Origin: Acinetobacter corruptisaponis
GTDB taxonomy: Bacteria; Pseudomonadota; Gammaproteobacteria; Pseudomonadales; Moraxellaceae
Assembly (NCBI RefSeq): GCF_030053775.1
Contig: NZ_CP125669.1
Coordinates: 3,653,962-3,717,961 of the forward strand
DNA length: 64,000 bases
Direction: 5' to 3'
The translations under genes were made by a program, and so were the position numbers. Numbering within the stretch: the stretch's first letter is position 1; each line of letters opens with the position of its first letter. The notes beneath the pieces were generated by a model. The model ran no database searches and was not told the DNA's origin. It saw only the letters and a program-made list of their open reading frames with translations. Shown here in pieces: positions 9,464-20,909 of this stretch.

Positions 9464-9524
9464 TTGAATGACAAGGGATTAAATATTTTTATGGTGGGAA
9501 ATGATAACAAGCAGGGAAGAGAAT

Positions 9525-9552
9525 AAAAAGATAGAGCGTTCTCTATCTTTTT
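9525..9552. terminator. Bidirectional terminator after cyoE
   Basis: Perfect 12-bp stem AAAAAGATAGAG/CTCTATCTTTTT with a 4-base loop. The A- and T-runs allow termination in both directions. It overlaps the last bases of cyoE. Confidence 0.8.
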
Positions 9553-10429
9553 AAAAAATAGGGAGGAATGGTGCAGGGCTTTTAAAGGTAAAGCTAAAGC
9601 TCAGACTAATGACAGTGATGAGAATCACGGAGAATAAGAAAAAGCGTTTTGCCCAAAGCTGATCATCCTCAGCCTTGAATCCTAAAATACCAATGTAGAA
9701 CCAGTAGGCACAAAGCAGGTTACAGATCACCAGAAAAACAACATTGGTGTATCCATAAACATATAGCGCATTCATGGCAAAGGTAAATAAAACCACATAG
9801 ATCAGTGATTCTATTTTCGTTCTATGGATAGAGCGAGCTACAGGTAAGATCGGCACTCCTGCATTTTTATAATCATCAAAACGATAGATTGCAATTCCCC
9901 ATGAATGTGGCATTTGCCATAAGGCATAGGCTACAAAAATCAGTAGGGCCGCCATATCGAAATGGTGGCTTACAGCCGTATAACCAATGACAGGTGGACT
10001 CGCTCCAGAAATACTACCAATGACGGTTTGATGGATTGTGGTACGTTTGGTCCACAAGCTATAGAAACCGACATAGACGACAAAACCAATCACAGCGAAT
10101 AAAAACGCATACGCATTGACATAGAACCAAAGCATGCCAAAGCCAATCATACCCAACACAAATGCATAAAGCAGTGCAATGGTCGGGGAGATGGTTCTCT
10201 TAACAAGGGCACGGTTCATGGTGCGTTGCATTTTTTGATCGATGTCTTGATCAATTACATTATTTACGACACAACCAGACGCAACCACAAAAGTCGTTCC
10301 AATCAGTGTAAGTAATAATAAGAGGCAGTCTATGGAGCCTTGGGCGGCTAGGAAAAAGCCGCCCAAGGTGGTAATAAAATTACCGAAGAGAATTCCTGGC
10401 TTAGTCAGGAATAAATACTTTTTAAACAT
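9551..10429 (-). CDS. cyoE: Protoheme IX farnesyltransferase (heme O synthase)
   Basis: A 292-residue UbiA-family prenyltransferase with about seven or more membrane segments. It carries the substrate and Mg-binding motif NNVIDQDIDQKMQRTMNRAL and the second DxxxD-like loop YRFDDYKNAGVPILP. It farnesylates heme B to heme O for cytochrome bo3. It is the last gene of cyoABCDE. Confidence 0.95.
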   Translation of the reverse strand: MFKKYLFLTKPGILFGNFITTLGGFFLAAQGSIDCLLLLLTLIGTTFVVASGCVVNNVIDQDIDQKMQRTMNRALVKRTISPTIALLYAFVLGMIGFGMLWFYVNAYAFLFAVIGFVVYVGFYSLWTKRTTIHQTVIGSISGASPPVIGYTAVSHHFDMAALLIFVAYALWQMPHSWGIAIYRFDDYKNAGVPILPVARSIHRTKIESLIYVVLFTFAMNALYVYGYTNVVFLVICNLLCAYWFYIGILGFKAEDDQLWAKRFFLFSVILITVISLSFSFTFKSPAPFLPIF

Positions 10430-10439
10430 GACGACCAGT

Positions 10440-10769
10440 TTAGATCATCATGTTGTAGTGTAAGTAGTTCATTACCCACACAGAACCGACTAAAAGTACC
10501 GCAATACAAAGAATCGTATAGATAAATGCAATCAGGTTCCAGCGTTGTTCAGATGAGGTATTCATGTGTAGGAAATACACAAGCTGTACAATAACCTGAG
10601 CAACAGCAGTGATTGCAATCACAGTAACTAAAATGCCACGACCGAAACCACCTGCCATCACCATCCCGAATGGGATGATGGTAAGGATGACAGATAGGAT
10701 AAATCCAACCGTGTATTGCTTAAAGTTACCGTGTGATGCACCAGCAGCATTATGGTCATGACTACTCAT
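10440..10769 (-). CDS. cyoD: Cytochrome o ubiquinol oxidase subunit IV
   Basis: A 109-residue protein with three predicted membrane helices (YTVGFILSVILTIIPFGMVMAG, ILVTVIAITAVAQVIVQLVYFLHM, IAFIYTILCIAVLLVGSVWVM shown only in part here). The start MSSHDHN is chosen because its ATG overlaps the cyoC stop in a TAATG arrangement, giving translational coupling. Confidence 0.93.
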   Translation of the reverse strand: MSSHDHNAAGASHGNFKQYTVGFILSVILTIIPFGMVMAGGFGRGILVTVIAITAVAQVIVQLVYFLHMNTSSEQRWNLIAFIYTILCIAVLLVGSVWVMNYLHYNMMI

Positions 10770-11389
10770 TAGAGAACTCCCAGTAAGTAAACGACGCTGA
10801 ATACACAGATCCAAACGATGTCAAGGAAGTGCCAGAACAAGCTTAGACAAGCCAGACGACGTGTATTCGGTAGAGTCAAACCATTCTTCTTGATCTGGTA
10901 CATCAATACCAGCATCCACACTAAACCAGAGGTTACGTGGATACCGTGTGTACCAACCAAAGTGAAGAACGACGATAGGAATGCACTGTGCGTTGGACCA
11001 TGACCTTCATGTACAAGGTGATGGAATTCGTTGATTTCCATACCGATGAACGTTGCACCAAAAAGGAAAGTAATGAATAACCAGGTAATCACCTGATTGA
11101 CATTCTTTTTATATGATGCAAGCACTGCAAAACCAAAAGTCACAGAAGAAATCAAGAGTGCAAAGGTTTCACCTAATACATAACCCAATGATTCACTGAA
11201 TAGGTCTTTTGCACTTGGTGTGCCAGGCGGAACATGACTGCTTAGTACGGCAAACGCGATGAAGAGTGATCCGAAAAGAATCAAGTCACTCATCAGGTAT
11301 GTCCAGAAACCGAAGACCGTTAAGTCGGTATCATCATGTTCATGATGATCGTCATGACCGTGGTTGTCGTGATGAAGTACTTCAGCCAT
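10769..11389 (-). CDS. cyoC: Cytochrome o ubiquinol oxidase subunit III
   Basis: A 206-residue haem-copper oxidase subunit III with five membrane helices; [21 protein letters not shown] segment and [11 protein letters not shown] near the C-terminus are typical. The N-terminus is unusually His/Asp-rich (about residues 6-22). It lies 4 bases after cyoB and overlaps cyoD. Confidence 0.95.
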   Translation of the reverse strand: MAEVLHHDNHGHDDHHEHDDTDLTVFGFWTYLMSDLILFGSLFIAFAVLSSHVPPGTPSAKDLFSESLGYVLGETFALLISSVTFGFAVLASYKKNVNQVITWLFITFLFGATFIGMEINEFHHLVHEGHGPTHSAFLSSFFTLVGTHGIHVTSGLVWMLVLMYQIKKNGLTLPNTRRLACLSLFWHFLDIVWICVFSVVYLLGVL

Positions 11390-11393
11390 TTCC

Positions 11394-13385
11394 TTAGTCC
11401 TTCTTCAAGTGTTTTTCAAGTAACGCATAGCGTTCATTCTCAATACGCTCCACTTCAGCGGCAGGAACGTAGTAGTCAACATTCTTGGTGAATGAGCTTA
11501 CGATCAGGCTGATGACAGCAGCAAGGAATGAAACAACGACCAGCCACCAAATATGCCAGATCAGTGCAAAGCCCATAACAGTAATGAACATTGCAATGAT
11601 GACACCAGCAGCACGGTTTGTCGGCATATGGATGTCTTCATATTTCGTGTTGCGAGCGTATGCTACACCATTTTCTTTGTCAGTCCAGAAACGGTCAACA
11701 CCGTCACCTGCTGGAAGATGCGCAAAGTTATAGAACGGAGCAGGGGAAGACGTTGCCCATTCAACTGTACGGCTATCCCAAGGATCGCCTGTATAGTCCA
11801 TGTTGTCCTTGCGTTGTAGGAAACCAACGATGATTTGCATAAGGAAACATGCAATACCGATTGCAACAAGAACTGCACCGAACAATGCGATTGCCAAATA
11901 TGGGTCCCATTCTGGGTTGTCATATGTATTCAAACGACGAGTCATACCCATGAAACCAAGGATATAAAGTGGCATGAATGCAAAATAGAAACCGAAGAAC
12001 CAGAACCAGAACGCAGCTTTACCCCATGCTTCATTGAGCTTCCAGCCAAACATTTTTGGCCAGTAGAAGATGATGCCAGCAAACATACCGAACACCACAC
12101 CACCGATAATCACGTTATGGAAGTGAGCGATCAAGAAGAGTGAGTTGTGTACAAGGAAGTCCGCAGGTGGAACAGCCATAAGTACACCAGTTAAACCACC
12201 GATACCGAATGTTACAAGGAAGCCAATTGTCCATAACATTGGTGTGGTGAAACTAATGCGACCTTTATACATGGTGAATAACCAGGAGAAGATTTTCACA
12301 CCTGTAGGAATCGCAATAATCATGGTCATGATACCGAAGAACGCATTCACGTTCGCACCAGCACCCATGGTGAAGAAGTGGTGAAGCCATACAACAAACG
12401 CAAGTACAGTAATCGCAATTGTTGCATACACCATAGACTTGTAACCGAACAACGCTTTACGAGAGAACGTCGCCACGATTTCAGAGTATAGACCAAATGC
12501 TGGTAATACCAGGATGTATACTTCTGGGTGACCCCATGTCCAGATCAGGTTCACGTAAAGCATTGGGCTACCGCCAAGCTCATTGGTGAAGAAATGGAAG
12601 CCGAAGTAGCGGTCTAGCGTCAACATTGCAAGCGTACCTGTTAATACAGGGAATGATGCAATGATCAGTACTGCCGTACAAAGTGAAGTCCAGGTAAAGA
12701 TTGGCATGTCCATCAGTTTCATGCCAGGAGTACGCATCTTGATGATGGTAACAAAGAAGTTAACACCCGTTAATAGCGTACCAAGGCCAGAAATCTGAAG
12801 TGCCCAGATGTAGTAGTCAACACCAACACCAGGAGAGTACTGAATACCAGACAGAGGAGGATAAGCCATCCAGCCTGTCGCAGCAAACTCACCTAATACC
12901 AGTGATGCCATCATCAAACCAGCAGCGCCAGCGAATAACCAGAAGCTTAAAGAGTTCAACAATGGGAATGCAACGTCACGTGCACCAATCTGCAAAGGTA
13001 CAGAGATGTTCATCATACCTACAACAAGACCCATCCCCACGAAGAAGATCATGATCACACCGTGCGCGGTGAAGATCTGGTCGTAGTGGTCTGGATGCAG
13101 GTAACCTTCACCGCCGCCTTTGGCGAGGAAAAGCTGTAGACGCATCATGATCGCATCGGCGAAACCACGCAAAAGCATGACCACAGATACGAGGATATAC
13201 ATGATACCAATTTTTTTATGGTCTACAGAGGTAAACCATTCATTCCACAAATATCCCCATTTTTTGAAATAGGTGATACCGCCAAGCACTGCAATTCCAC
13301 CAAGTGCCATAAAGACCATGGTGACAAGTACGATTGGCTCTGTTGGGATAGAGTCCCAACCAAGTTTACCAAAAATCATATCCAT
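11394..13385 (-). CDS. cyoB: Cytochrome o ubiquinol oxidase subunit I
   Basis: A 663-residue catalytic subunit of the proton-pumping bo3 quinol oxidase. Haem and copper ligands are visible: [12 protein letters not shown] (low-spin haem His), [14 protein letters not shown] (CuB His with the cross-linked Tyr), [10 protein letters not shown] (two CuB His) and [14 protein letters not shown] (haem o3 and low-spin haem His). It sits between cyoA and cyoC with 3-4 base gaps. Confidence 0.97.
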   Translation of the reverse strand: MDMIFGKLGWDSIPTEPIVLVTMVFMALGGIAVLGGITYFKKWGYLWNEWFTSVDHKKIGIMYILVSVVMLLRGFADAIMMRLQLFLAKGGGEGYLHPDHYDQIFTAHGVIMIFFVGMGLVVGMMNISVPLQIGARDVAFPLLNSLSFWLFAGAAGLMMASLVLGEFAATGWMAYPPLSGIQYSPGVGVDYYIWALQISGLGTLLTGVNFFVTIIKMRTPGMKLMDMPIFTWTSLCTAVLIIASFPVLTGTLAMLTLDRYFGFHFFTNELGGSPMLYVNLIWTWGHPEVYILVLPAFGLYSEIVATFSRKALFGYKSMVYATIAITVLAFVVWLHHFFTMGAGANVNAFFGIMTMIIAIPTGVKIFSWLFTMYKGRISFTTPMLWTIGFLVTFGIGGLTGVLMAVPPADFLVHNSLFLIAHFHNVIIGGVVFGMFAGIIFYWPKMFGWKLNEAWGKAAFWFWFFGFYFAFMPLYILGFMGMTRRLNTYDNPEWDPYLAIALFGAVLVAIGIACFLMQIIVGFLQRKDNMDYTGDPWDSRTVEWATSSPAPFYNFAHLPAGDGVDRFWTDKENGVAYARNTKYEDIHMPTNRAAGVIIAMFITVMGFALIWHIWWLVVVSFLAAVISLIVSSFTKNVDYYVPAAEVERIENERYALLEKHLKKD

Positions 13386-13388
13386 GTC

Positions 13389-14441
13389 TTATTCCCCTTG
13401 AGCAGCATGTTCTGCCGCGCCATGAGTTTCTGCTGTCGCATGTCCAGCAGAGTGGTCAGCACCGTGATAGTTACTCATATAGTGGTTGATGATTGTTTCA
13501 AACAATTTTGGCTCAACTGAAGAGTAATACGTCACAGGGTGAGGCTTGGTTGGGAACGGTTTCATCGCTTCAGCCTTGGCAAGTGCTTCTTCATCACCAG
13601 CAGCCTTGGCACGGTTAACCAAGTGTTCGATCTGGTGTTTAGAACGATCACCATCTTTAAGCGTTGCTAGCTCAGCCTGGTCAAGCGTACCTTTCTGCAC
13701 AGCTTCAGGGTTAATGCTTGTACCATTGCCAGCTTTAACTGCTTCCACCCATTGTGCAAATTCTGGCTCAGTCACGCTATGTGCCTTGAAGCGCATTTGA
13801 GAGAAACCGTAACCTGAATAGTTTGCTGAGAAACCACGGAATACACCAGGTTCATCTGCCAATAAGTGAAGGTGAGTCTGCATACCCGCCATAGCATAGA
13901 TTTGACCGCCTAACTGTGGAATGAAGAATGAGTTCATTGTGAAGTTAGAGGTGATCTTGAAGCTAATAGGTGTTTTTTCTGGGAAGCGTACTTCGTTTAC
14001 CGTTGCAATTTCTTGCTCAGGATAGATAAAGATCCATTTAAACTGTTCAGCGATGGCTTGAATAGTTAATGGGGCTTTGTCTGAATCTAACGGACGGTAA
14101 GGGTCGTACTTGTGGGAACCCCACCAAGTTAACCAAGCTAAAATACCAATAATAATGACAGGTACACCCCAAACAACGATCTCAATTGTCGTAGAGTGTG
14201 CCCAAGTAGGTTTATAGTCTGCATCTTTATTCGATGCGCGATATTTCCAACTAAACCATAATGCCATCACGATTGACGGAATCACCACCAACAGCATTAA
14301 ATAGATCGCAGTCATCATCAGGCTACTTTGACCTTGACCTACTGGACCTTTATTGTTTAGAAGTACCATATCACCGCCACACCCTGTCAAGAGCGCAGCC
14401 ATCGTTGATAAAGACAATACAGCTAAAATCGTTTGTCTCAT
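13389..14441 (-). CDS. cyoA: Cytochrome o ubiquinol oxidase subunit II
   Basis: About 350 residues. The start at 14441 (MRQTILAVLSLSTMAALLTGC) gives a clean lipoprotein signal with Cys after LLTG; the frame is open 22 codons further upstream. Two membrane helices follow, then a cupredoxin-like periplasmic domain (FKWIFIYPEQEIATVNE, FFIPQLGGQIYAMAGM) without CuA ligands, as expected for a quinol oxidase. The C-terminal extension is Ala/His-rich. First gene of cyoABCDE; the 311 bases upstream should hold its promoter. Confidence 0.93.
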   Translation of the reverse strand: MRQTILAVLSLSTMAALLTGCGGDMVLLNNKGPVGQGQSSLMMTAIYLMLLVVIPSIVMALWFSWKYRASNKDADYKPTWAHSTTIEIVVWGVPVIIIGILAWLTWWGSHKYDPYRPLDSDKAPLTIQAIAEQFKWIFIYPEQEIATVNEVRFPEKTPISFKITSNFTMNSFFIPQLGGQIYAMAGMQTHLHLLADEPGVFRGFSANYSGYGFSQMRFKAHSVTEPEFAQWVEAVKAGNGTSINPEAVQKGTLDQAELATLKDGDRSKHQIEHLVNRAKAAGDEEALAKAEAMKPFPTKPHPVTYYSSVEPKLFETIINHYMSNYHGADHSAGHATAETHGAAEHAAQGE

Positions 14442-14507
14442 TTTACAACCTCGGTGAAGAGTCCCATTCCCTAAATAAATTATGGGATAGCGATTAAAGT
14501 GTCGCAT

Positions 14508-14752
14508 GATTGATAAGAAATAATTGTGAATTGCTTAGCAATCATGCGACACCGCTACGTTGTAGGGCATTATGCCTCATATTGAAAAACTAAGCTACTG
14601 ATAAAGTAGCCTGAAATACTTGTTTTAAAACCCGATTTATTTTGTAGGGATTGGATTAAAGCCCTATCTTTTTTTTATATATCAACACGCTATATTAAAA
14701 GGCTGTATAAAATGTATTTTATATACAGCTTTATTCAAATAATTGATGAGGC
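14508..14752. promoter_or_regulatory. cyoA upstream region without a gene
   Basis: This AT-rich gap of 245 bases lies between the RDD-protein gene (downstream end of the gap is its stop) and cyoA. The cyo promoter should lie here or in the 14442-14507 leader. I see no convincing consensus boxes, ORF or RNA gene. Confidence 0.3.
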
Positions 14753-15526
14753 TTATTTCTGAACCACCTTGGTCTTTGCCAATTTGTCATGTAATGCCTG
14801 ACGATTTTTCCCCAAGGCAAACAGCGATTCAATCACGGAAATCAGCGGCACAATGATCATGTTTAAAATAACAAAAACCATACTTCTGAGCCAGAATGCC
14901 CTTACTGAGCTGACAGGAGCAGAGGTTTCAGCATCCACAATCTTGATTTTTAGAAATTTCTTACCAATGCTTTGACCTGATTTTCCAATCAGGAAAGCCT
15001 GTACCATGAGCATTGCAATAATATAGACACACATGGCCATCCAGGCTTGGGTGGGAATAATCGCAAGAATTTCAGTCTGGACTTTCTGGGCTAGGGCAAT
15101 GTCTGATGAGCGGTCTGCCATTAGTCGAAATAGTTGTTCATTCAACTGGGTAAACTTTTGTGCCTGTTCGGGTGTAAAAAAAGCGGTGAGTAGGAATGTT
15201 GCGGGAAACCACAAAAATACATCAATCAGTTTTGCAAAAAAACGTGAATGGATCGGGGCCAACTGAGATGTCTTTTGTTCGACTTTGATATTAAATGCTG
15301 AGTTAGGATGAGTCTCAGTTTTAATCTGGGCATTAAAGGGAGCGTAACCTACAGGTTCGTATACCAGTTTACCTTGTGTGAGTTCACCAAGCGTTTTCCA
15401 TTCTGCCATACCCTTATGCCAGGCCAAATCTGTGAGTAGAACTTGTTGACTGGCAAGCATTTGGTTCACTTGTTCTAAACTATAAGGTCCAGCTTGTTGG
15501 TTGTTACGAGCCAAGTAAATTTGCAT
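14753..15526 (-). CDS. GYF_2/RDD-family membrane protein
   Basis: A 257-residue protein. Residues 1-50 form a GYF_2-type (DUF4339) domain (IYLARNNQQAGPYSLEQVNQ, DLAWHKGMAEWKTL). Residues from about 95 form an RDD domain with three or so membrane helices (RFFAKLIDVFLWFPATFLL, IGKSGQSIGKKFLKIKIVD). RDD proteins are envelope proteins, sometimes ion transporters; the role here is unknown. Monocistronic by context. Confidence 0.8.
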   Translation of the reverse strand: MQIYLARNNQQAGPYSLEQVNQMLASQQVLLTDLAWHKGMAEWKTLGELTQGKLVYEPVGYAPFNAQIKTETHPNSAFNIKVEQKTSQLAPIHSRFFAKLIDVFLWFPATFLLTAFFTPEQAQKFTQLNEQLFRLMADRSSDIALAQKVQTEILAIIPTQAWMAMCVYIIAMLMVQAFLIGKSGQSIGKKFLKIKIVDAETSAPVSSVRAFWLRSMVFVILNMIIVPLISVIESLFALGKNRQALHDKLAKTKVVQK

Positions 15527-15548
15527 AATTTTAAAATCTCAATGACTA

Positions 15549-15588
15549 AAGATAAAAAAGACCCTGCGAAAGAGGGCCTTTTTCTAAA
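15549..15588. terminator. Terminator between RDD gene start and ppsA end
   Basis: An imperfect hairpin with AAAAAG-a-CCCT and AGGG-c-CTTTTT arms around a GCGAAAG loop. The T-run on both strands suits ending the leftward ppsA transcript. Confidence 0.6.
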
Positions 15589-15594
15589 AAAAGA

Positions 15595-17973
15595 CTAGGC
15601 TTTCTTGATTTGTTCTTCAGCAAGGAAGAACCAGGTATCAAGCACTGAGTCAGGATTCAGTGACACAGATTCAATACCCTGTTCCATGAGCCATTTAGCC
15701 AGGTCAGGGTGGTCAGATGGGCCCTGACCACAGATACCCACGTATTTGCCCGCTTTACGGCAGGCATGAATTGCCATGGAAAGAAGTGCCTTAACCGCTG
15801 GATCACGCTCATCAAACAAGTGAGATACGATACCAGAGTCACGGTCCAGACCCAGTGTAAGTTGTGTTAAGTCATTTGAACCGATAGAGAAGCCATCAAA
15901 GTGCTCAAGGAATTGCTCAGCCAATAATGCATTGGTTGGCAATTCACACATCATGATGATTTTCAAGCCGTTCTCACCACGTTTCAAGCCATTTTGGGCA
16001 AGCAGTTCAATCACACGCTTTGCTTCGGAAACCGTACGAACGAAAGGGATCATAATTTGAATATTGGTGAGACCCATTTCATCACGGACTTTTTTCAGCG
16101 CACGGCATTCAAGTTCGAAACAGTCACGGAAGTTGTCAGAAACGTAACGGCTGGCACCACGGAAGCCCAACATTGGGTTTTCTTCTTCTGGTTCGTATAA
16201 CTTACCACCAATCAGGTTTGCGTATTCATTTGACTTGAAGTCAGACATACGCACAATCACGGGTTTTTCAGCAAATGCGGCTGCCAGCGTTGAAATGCCT
16301 TCAACCAGTTTTTCAACATAGAATTCGATTGGGGAAGAGTAACCTGTAGTACGTGTCATTACCGCAGCGCGAGTTTCACGCGGCAGGCTCTCAATGTTCA
16401 ATAAGGCTTTTGGATGCACACCGATCATACGGTTGATAATGAACTCAAGACGGGCAAGACCAATTCCTTCATTTGGAATCTGGGCAAAATCAAATGCACG
16501 GTCAGGGTTACCCACGTTCATCATGATCTTGAACGGAAGCTTCGGCATCGAGTTGATCGAGTTACGTTGAACCTCAAAGTCTAGTGCACCCTCATAGATG
16601 AAGCCCGTATCACCTTCGGCACAGGAAACAGTCACTTCCTGACCATCCGTTAACAGTTCAGTGGCATTACCACAGCCCACAATTGCAGGAACACCCAGCT
16701 CACGCGCAATGATTGCCGCGTGACAGGTACGACCACCACGATTGGTGACAATCGCAGCGGCACGTTTCATCACTGGTTCCCAGTCTGGATCGGTCATGTC
16801 GGATACAAGTACGTCACCGTCCTGAACCTTGTCCATTTCTTTAATTGAGGTCACCACACGAACCTTACCAGAACCAATGCGCTGACCAATTGAGCGGCCT
16901 TCACAAAGCACAGTACCTTTTTGCTTAAGCAGGTAACGTTCCATCGTGCCGACATTCTGACGGCTTTTCACTGTTTCTGGGCGTGCCTGAACGATATAGA
17001 TTTGACCATCATCGCCATCTTTCGCCCATTCGATGTCCATTGGGGAGCCATAATGTTCTTCAATGATCATTGCCTGTTTTGCAAGTTCGTGCAGTTCATG
17101 GTCGTTCAATGCAAACTGCTGACGTTCTGGCTTTTCAACATCAACCACAACAACAGATTTACCCGCGGCACCTTCTTCACCATAAATCATTTTCTGGTGC
17201 TTGGAACCCAGGTTACGGCGTAGTACAGCGTGTTTACCACCCTTTAAAAGTGGTTTTGACAGATAGAATTCGTCAGGGTTGACGGCACCTTGCACCACCA
17301 TTTCACCCAAGCCATAAGATGCGGTAATAAACACCACATCACGGAAACCCGATTCTGTGTCAAGGGTAAACATCACACCCGCAGCGCCAGTTTCAGAGCG
17401 AACCATGCGTTGCACACCCGCAGAAAGGGCAACCACACTGTGTTCGAAACCTTGGTGGACACGGTAAGCAATGGCACGGTCATTATAAAGGGAGGCAAAA
17501 ACTTCCTTAATTGCAATCAGGATGTTGTCAATACCACGAATATTGAGGAATGTTTCCTGTTGGCCTGCAAATGAGGCATCTGGTAAATCTTCAGCGGTTG
17601 CAGAAGAGCGTACCGCCACGGCAATGTCTGGATTACCGTTTGAAAGTGCTGCAAATGCTTCACGAATTTCTTGTTCTAATGCGGCAGTCAGTGGAGTATC
17701 AACAATCCATTTACGGATTTTTGCACCTGTTTCAGCAAGTGCAAGCACATCCTCAACATTCAGTTGAGCCAGTTCAGCCTGAATTCGAGCATTTAAGCCG
17801 CTTTGATCCAGGAACTCACGATAGGCAGCCGCAGTTGTTGCAAAACCACCTGGTACCGATACACCAGCATTGGATAAATGACTGATCATTTCACCCAGAG
17901 ATGAGTTTTTCCCACCTACGAGTTCGACATCGTGTTTCCCTAATTTTTCCAGACCGATTACGCGCGCTTCCAA
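15595..17973 (-). CDS. ppsA: Phosphoenolpyruvate synthase
   Basis: A 792-residue PEP synthase converting pyruvate and ATP to PEP, AMP and phosphate in gluconeogenesis. Order: N-terminal ATP-grasp domain ([11 protein letters not shown]), swivelling phosphohistidine domain ([24 protein letters not shown], catalytic His), and a PEP-utilising TIM barrel with [14 protein letters not shown] (catalytic Cys). It is divergent from ppsR, whose product controls it by phosphorylation. Confidence 0.97.
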   Translation of the reverse strand: MEARVIGLEKLGKHDVELVGGKNSSLGEMISHLSNAGVSVPGGFATTAAAYREFLDQSGLNARIQAELAQLNVEDVLALAETGAKIRKWIVDTPLTAALEQEIREAFAALSNGNPDIAVAVRSSATAEDLPDASFAGQQETFLNIRGIDNILIAIKEVFASLYNDRAIAYRVHQGFEHSVVALSAGVQRMVRSETGAAGVMFTLDTESGFRDVVFITASYGLGEMVVQGAVNPDEFYLSKPLLKGGKHAVLRRNLGSKHQKMIYGEEGAAGKSVVVVDVEKPERQQFALNDHELHELAKQAMIIEEHYGSPMDIEWAKDGDDGQIYIVQARPETVKSRQNVGTMERYLLKQKGTVLCEGRSIGQRIGSGKVRVVTSIKEMDKVQDGDVLVSDMTDPDWEPVMKRAAAIVTNRGGRTCHAAIIARELGVPAIVGCGNATELLTDGQEVTVSCAEGDTGFIYEGALDFEVQRNSINSMPKLPFKIMMNVGNPDRAFDFAQIPNEGIGLARLEFIINRMIGVHPKALLNIESLPRETRAAVMTRTTGYSSPIEFYVEKLVEGISTLAAAFAEKPVIVRMSDFKSNEYANLIGGKLYEPEEENPMLGFRGASRYVSDNFRDCFELECRALKKVRDEMGLTNIQIMIPFVRTVSEAKRVIELLAQNGLKRGENGLKIIMMCELPTNALLAEQFLEHFDGFSIGSNDLTQLTLGLDRDSGIVSHLFDERDPAVKALLSMAIHACRKAGKYVGICGQGPSDHPDLAKWLMEQGIESVSLNPDSVLDTWFFLAEEQIKKA

Positions 17974-18130
17974 AGTATTTACTCCACTTTTTTTGCAGTA
18001 TGAATGACTATCATTGGTATGAAATTATACGAAAGTGCCTAGATATAGTGTTTACTAAGCGACAGTCATGTTAGATGAGTTTACTATAAAGATTATAGTG
18101 CACTAAGACAAATGTTTAAGGAGAATTTTG
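17974..18130. promoter_or_regulatory. Divergent ppsA-ppsR promoter region
   Basis: A 157-base AT-rich gap between divergently transcribed ppsA and ppsR. It must carry both promoters. ppsR has a good AAGGAG ribosome site at 18118. No clear operator was recognised. Confidence 0.5.
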
Positions 18131-18967
18131 ATGCCCGAAAGTAAACAAATTAAACGGAGCGTATTTTTTATATCAGATGGTACGGCAATTACCGCAGAAA
18201 CCCTTGGACATTCACTACTTGCGCAATTTCCAAACGTGGATTTTGACATTCATATCATGCCTTATATTGCCACTGAAGAAGCTGCTATGGTCGCGGTTGC
18301 AGAGATCAACGCATGCCAGTCCCGTGATGGTTCTTTGCCACTGGTTTTTGATACTTTGGTCGATCCATTAGTACGCGACATTATCAATACCGCCAAAGCC
18401 GTTAATTTGGATGTATTTGAGGGCTTAATTAGTAAACTTGCAGAAGAGTTGGGAACACCGCCAACTACATTGGTTGGGCAGACCCATGCGGTGACTGACT
18501 CTGAATATTATAAGGCACGTATTGATGCGGTGCATTTTGCGCTGGACAATGACGATGGTGCCCGAACACGTCACTACGATAAAGCCGATATTATCCTGAT
18601 TGGTGTGTCACGTTCGGGTAAAACGCCAACCTCGATCTACCTGTCATTACAGTTTGGTATCCGCGTGGCAAACTACCCGCTTACCGAAGAAGACCTGGAC
18701 GACAACCGTTTACCAAAAGTTCTAAAAGAGCATAAAAACAAGTTGTTTGGTCTGATGATCGATGCGGAGCGTCTGGTTGCGATTCGTAATGAACGTAAAG
18801 CCAATAGCCGCTATGCAAGTTTTAGCCAGTGTCAGATGGAACTGCGGGCGATTGAGGGGATTTATATTTCAGAAGGCATTAAATATTTAAATGTCACTGA
18901 AATGTCGATTGAGGAAATCTCAACCCGTATTTTACAAATGACAGGTTTAAAACGTCGTATTGGCTAA
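18131..18967 (+). CDS. ppsR: PEP synthase regulatory protein (kinase/pyrophosphorylase)
   Basis: A 278-residue DUF299 protein. It has the P-loop-like segment GVSRSGKTPTSIYLS and the N-terminal FFISDGTAITAETLGHSLL. Family members phosphorylate PEP synthase with ADP and remove the phosphate by pyrophosphorolysis. Divergent placement beside ppsA fits exactly. I chose ATG 18131 with AAGGAGAATTTTG upstream; a TTG one codon earlier is possible. Confidence 0.93.
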   Translation: MPESKQIKRSVFFISDGTAITAETLGHSLLAQFPNVDFDIHIMPYIATEEAAMVAVAEINACQSRDGSLPLVFDTLVDPLVRDIINTAKAVNLDVFEGLISKLAEELGTPPTTLVGQTHAVTDSEYYKARIDAVHFALDNDDGARTRHYDKADIILIGVSRSGKTPTSIYLSLQFGIRVANYPLTEEDLDDNRLPKVLKEHKNKLFGLMIDAERLVAIRNERKANSRYASFSQCQMELRAIEGIYISEGIKYLNVTEMSIEEISTRILQMTGLKRRIG

Positions 18968-18982
18968 ATATGATATTCAAAT

Positions 18983-19016
18983 GAGAAGCGTGGGTGATGG
19001 GCTACGCTTTTTTATT
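18983..19016 (+). terminator. Terminator after ppsR
   Basis: AGCGT-N13-ACGCT stem followed by TTTTTTATTTT, 15 bases after the ppsR stop. Confidence 0.75.
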
Positions 19017-19044
19017 TTGAAGAAATAAAACTGGGAACATCATA

Positions 19045-19761
19045 ATGAAAAAACTTGTTTTGTTATTGCCATTTATTTTCATGTCACAAGCTTATGCCGA
19101 GACACTGGCCCAATTTGAGAAGCAACTGGTAAAACAATACGACCAGAAAGCTTTTTATGAAGTCAATCAGGAGATTGAATCGGCTGTGGTGAACAAGATT
19201 AAGCAAGATCCATCCAGTTTTAATTATTCCTTTCCTGCTTTTCAGGACCATTATAATTTACGCATTCATTTTTCCCCTGACAAAAGTCTAAAGTTTTATA
19301 CATTCGATATTGGCAGTGGCGGCACAATGGGAGAATTTTCTTCCTATGTACAGACTCAAAAGGCAGGCAAAACGGTTTTAACCCCAATTGACACAGGTTT
19401 CATTCTGGATGTCAAACAAATCCAGTTATCTCAACAACCTGTTTATCTTGTGGAAAATTATTATAAAGCCAGCAGTTGTATGGGAGCCTATGCAATGAAT
19501 GCCTTTAAGCCAACACCAACAGGTGCAGTTCAGACGTTCAAGGTTTTCCAAACCAAAAAGGTGCAGCTTGATGCCATTCAGGTCGATTTTGACTGTAAAA
19601 ACAATGAAAGCTCGGATGAGGCACCTGATTACATCCGTACAGATAAAAACTTGAATAATATTGATATTATGTTGCTGGATAAAAACTATAAACCGCAAGG
19701 CAAGTATTTACGTTACAGCAAGAAGAATACCTACTATCAATACATGGGCGTGGTGAAATAA
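19045..19761 (+). CDS. Secreted protein of unknown function
   Basis: A 238-residue protein with a clear Sec signal peptide (MKKLVLLLPFIFMSQAYAE, cleavage after AYA). The mature part is beta-rich with YNLRIHFSPDKSLKFYTFD and two Cys (SCMGAY, FDCKN) that could form a disulfide. I do not recognise a family. It has its own terminator upstream and is convergent with the flavin monooxygenase gene. Confidence 0.75.
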   Translation: MKKLVLLLPFIFMSQAYAETLAQFEKQLVKQYDQKAFYEVNQEIESAVVNKIKQDPSSFNYSFPAFQDHYNLRIHFSPDKSLKFYTFDIGSGGTMGEFSSYVQTQKAGKTVLTPIDTGFILDVKQIQLSQQPVYLVENYYKASSCMGAYAMNAFKPTPTGAVQTFKVFQTKKVQLDAIQVDFDCKNNESSDEAPDYIRTDKNLNNIDIMLLDKNYKPQGKYLRYSKKNTYYQYMGVVK

Positions 19762-19803
19762 GCATTGTGGAACAAGGCAATACTTATTTCAAAATAGGAT
19801 TGC

Positions 19804-20805
19804 CTACTGGTTTTTTAGCTCCATGAGCAGGCTAAAGTTTTCCAGACGTTTAGGTGTGTCGTAAATATCACAGGTAAAGATAAACTCATCCACATCATAT
19901 TGCGTGGCAATTTTTTCCAGTCCTGCTTTGACGGTTTCTCGCGAGCCAATTTGAGCCATTGCATAGAAATTCTGAATGGCAAGTTGCTCAGCACTGCTTG
20001 CCAGCCCTTGTGTTGATTCAATTGGCGGTTTGAGTTTTAGACTGTGCCCCCGAATCAGGTTTAAAATACGCTGATAAGAACTGGTGGCTAAATATTGTGC
20101 CTCTTCATCTGTAGCGGCAACAACGGTGGGTACACCCATTGAAACATAAGGTTGATCCAAATATTCAGATGGCTGGAAATTATCCCGATAAATCTGGATG
20201 GCCTGTCCCAGCATTCTTGGCGCAAAATGTGAGGCAAAGGAATAGGGAAGTCCCAATTTTGCGGCAAGCTGCGCACTAAACAGGCTTGAACCTAGTAACC
20301 AGACGGGTACATGGGTGCCCTGGCCTGGAGTGGCAATGATTTTCTGGTTGGGTTGCGGGTCTTTAAAATATTGCAGAATTTCCAGCACATCCTGCGGGAA
20401 CTGATCTTCAGTTTCCTGACGGCCACGGCGTAAGGCCCGCATGGTCAGTGGATCAGTTCCAGGGGCGCGGCCTAAGCCAAGCTCAAAACGGTTTTGGTAA
20501 AGTGTCGCCAGTGTACCAAATTGCTCAGCCACCACCAAAGGTGCATGGTTTGGAAGCATGACACCACCTGAACCCAGGCGAATCTTCTGGGTGTGGGCGG
20601 CAATGAAGCCCAAGAGAACGGCAGTTGCCGAACTGGCGATGCCATCCATGTTGTGATGCTCAGCTAGCCAAAAACGTTCATATCCCAGCTTTTCAGCATG
20701 TTGAGCCAATTCAAGTGCGTGGCGTAGAGAAAACTCAATATTTTTATCCTCTCTAACAGGCGCCAACTCTAGAATGGAGAACTTTATATCTTTTAATACT
20801 TTCAT
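19804..20805 (-). CDS. LLM-class flavin-dependent oxidoreductase
   Basis: A 333-residue luciferase-like monooxygenase (TIM barrel using FMNH2). Typical features are [41 protein letters not shown] and [20 protein letters not shown]. The substrate cannot be inferred. Its promoter lies between 20806 and the prophage attL, so integration left it intact, apart from replacing DNA upstream of about 20910. Confidence 0.9.
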   Translation of the reverse strand: MKVLKDIKFSILELAPVREDKNIEFSLRHALELAQHAEKLGYERFWLAEHHNMDGIASSATAVLLGFIAAHTQKIRLGSGGVMLPNHAPLVVAEQFGTLATLYQNRFELGLGRAPGTDPLTMRALRRGRQETEDQFPQDVLEILQYFKDPQPNQKIIATPGQGTHVPVWLLGSSLFSAQLAAKLGLPYSFASHFAPRMLGQAIQIYRDNFQPSEYLDQPYVSMGVPTVVAATDEEAQYLATSSYQRILNLIRGHSLKLKPPIESTQGLASSAEQLAIQNFYAMAQIGSRETVKAGLEKIATQYDVDEFIFTCDIYDTPKRLENFSLLMELKNQ

Positions 20806-20909
20806 TGCTGATTCTCAAAACTATATATCGAAATAATACGATATAAGTTTGGTTTTGTATATCGTTTTTATTCGATTTAATGTTTCTATATTTGTAGATG
20901 AAAATGTAT

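Noticed and set aside
11485..12384. Several antisense ORFs over cyoB
   Set aside because: All overlap a highly conserved oxidase subunit and have no family resemblance.
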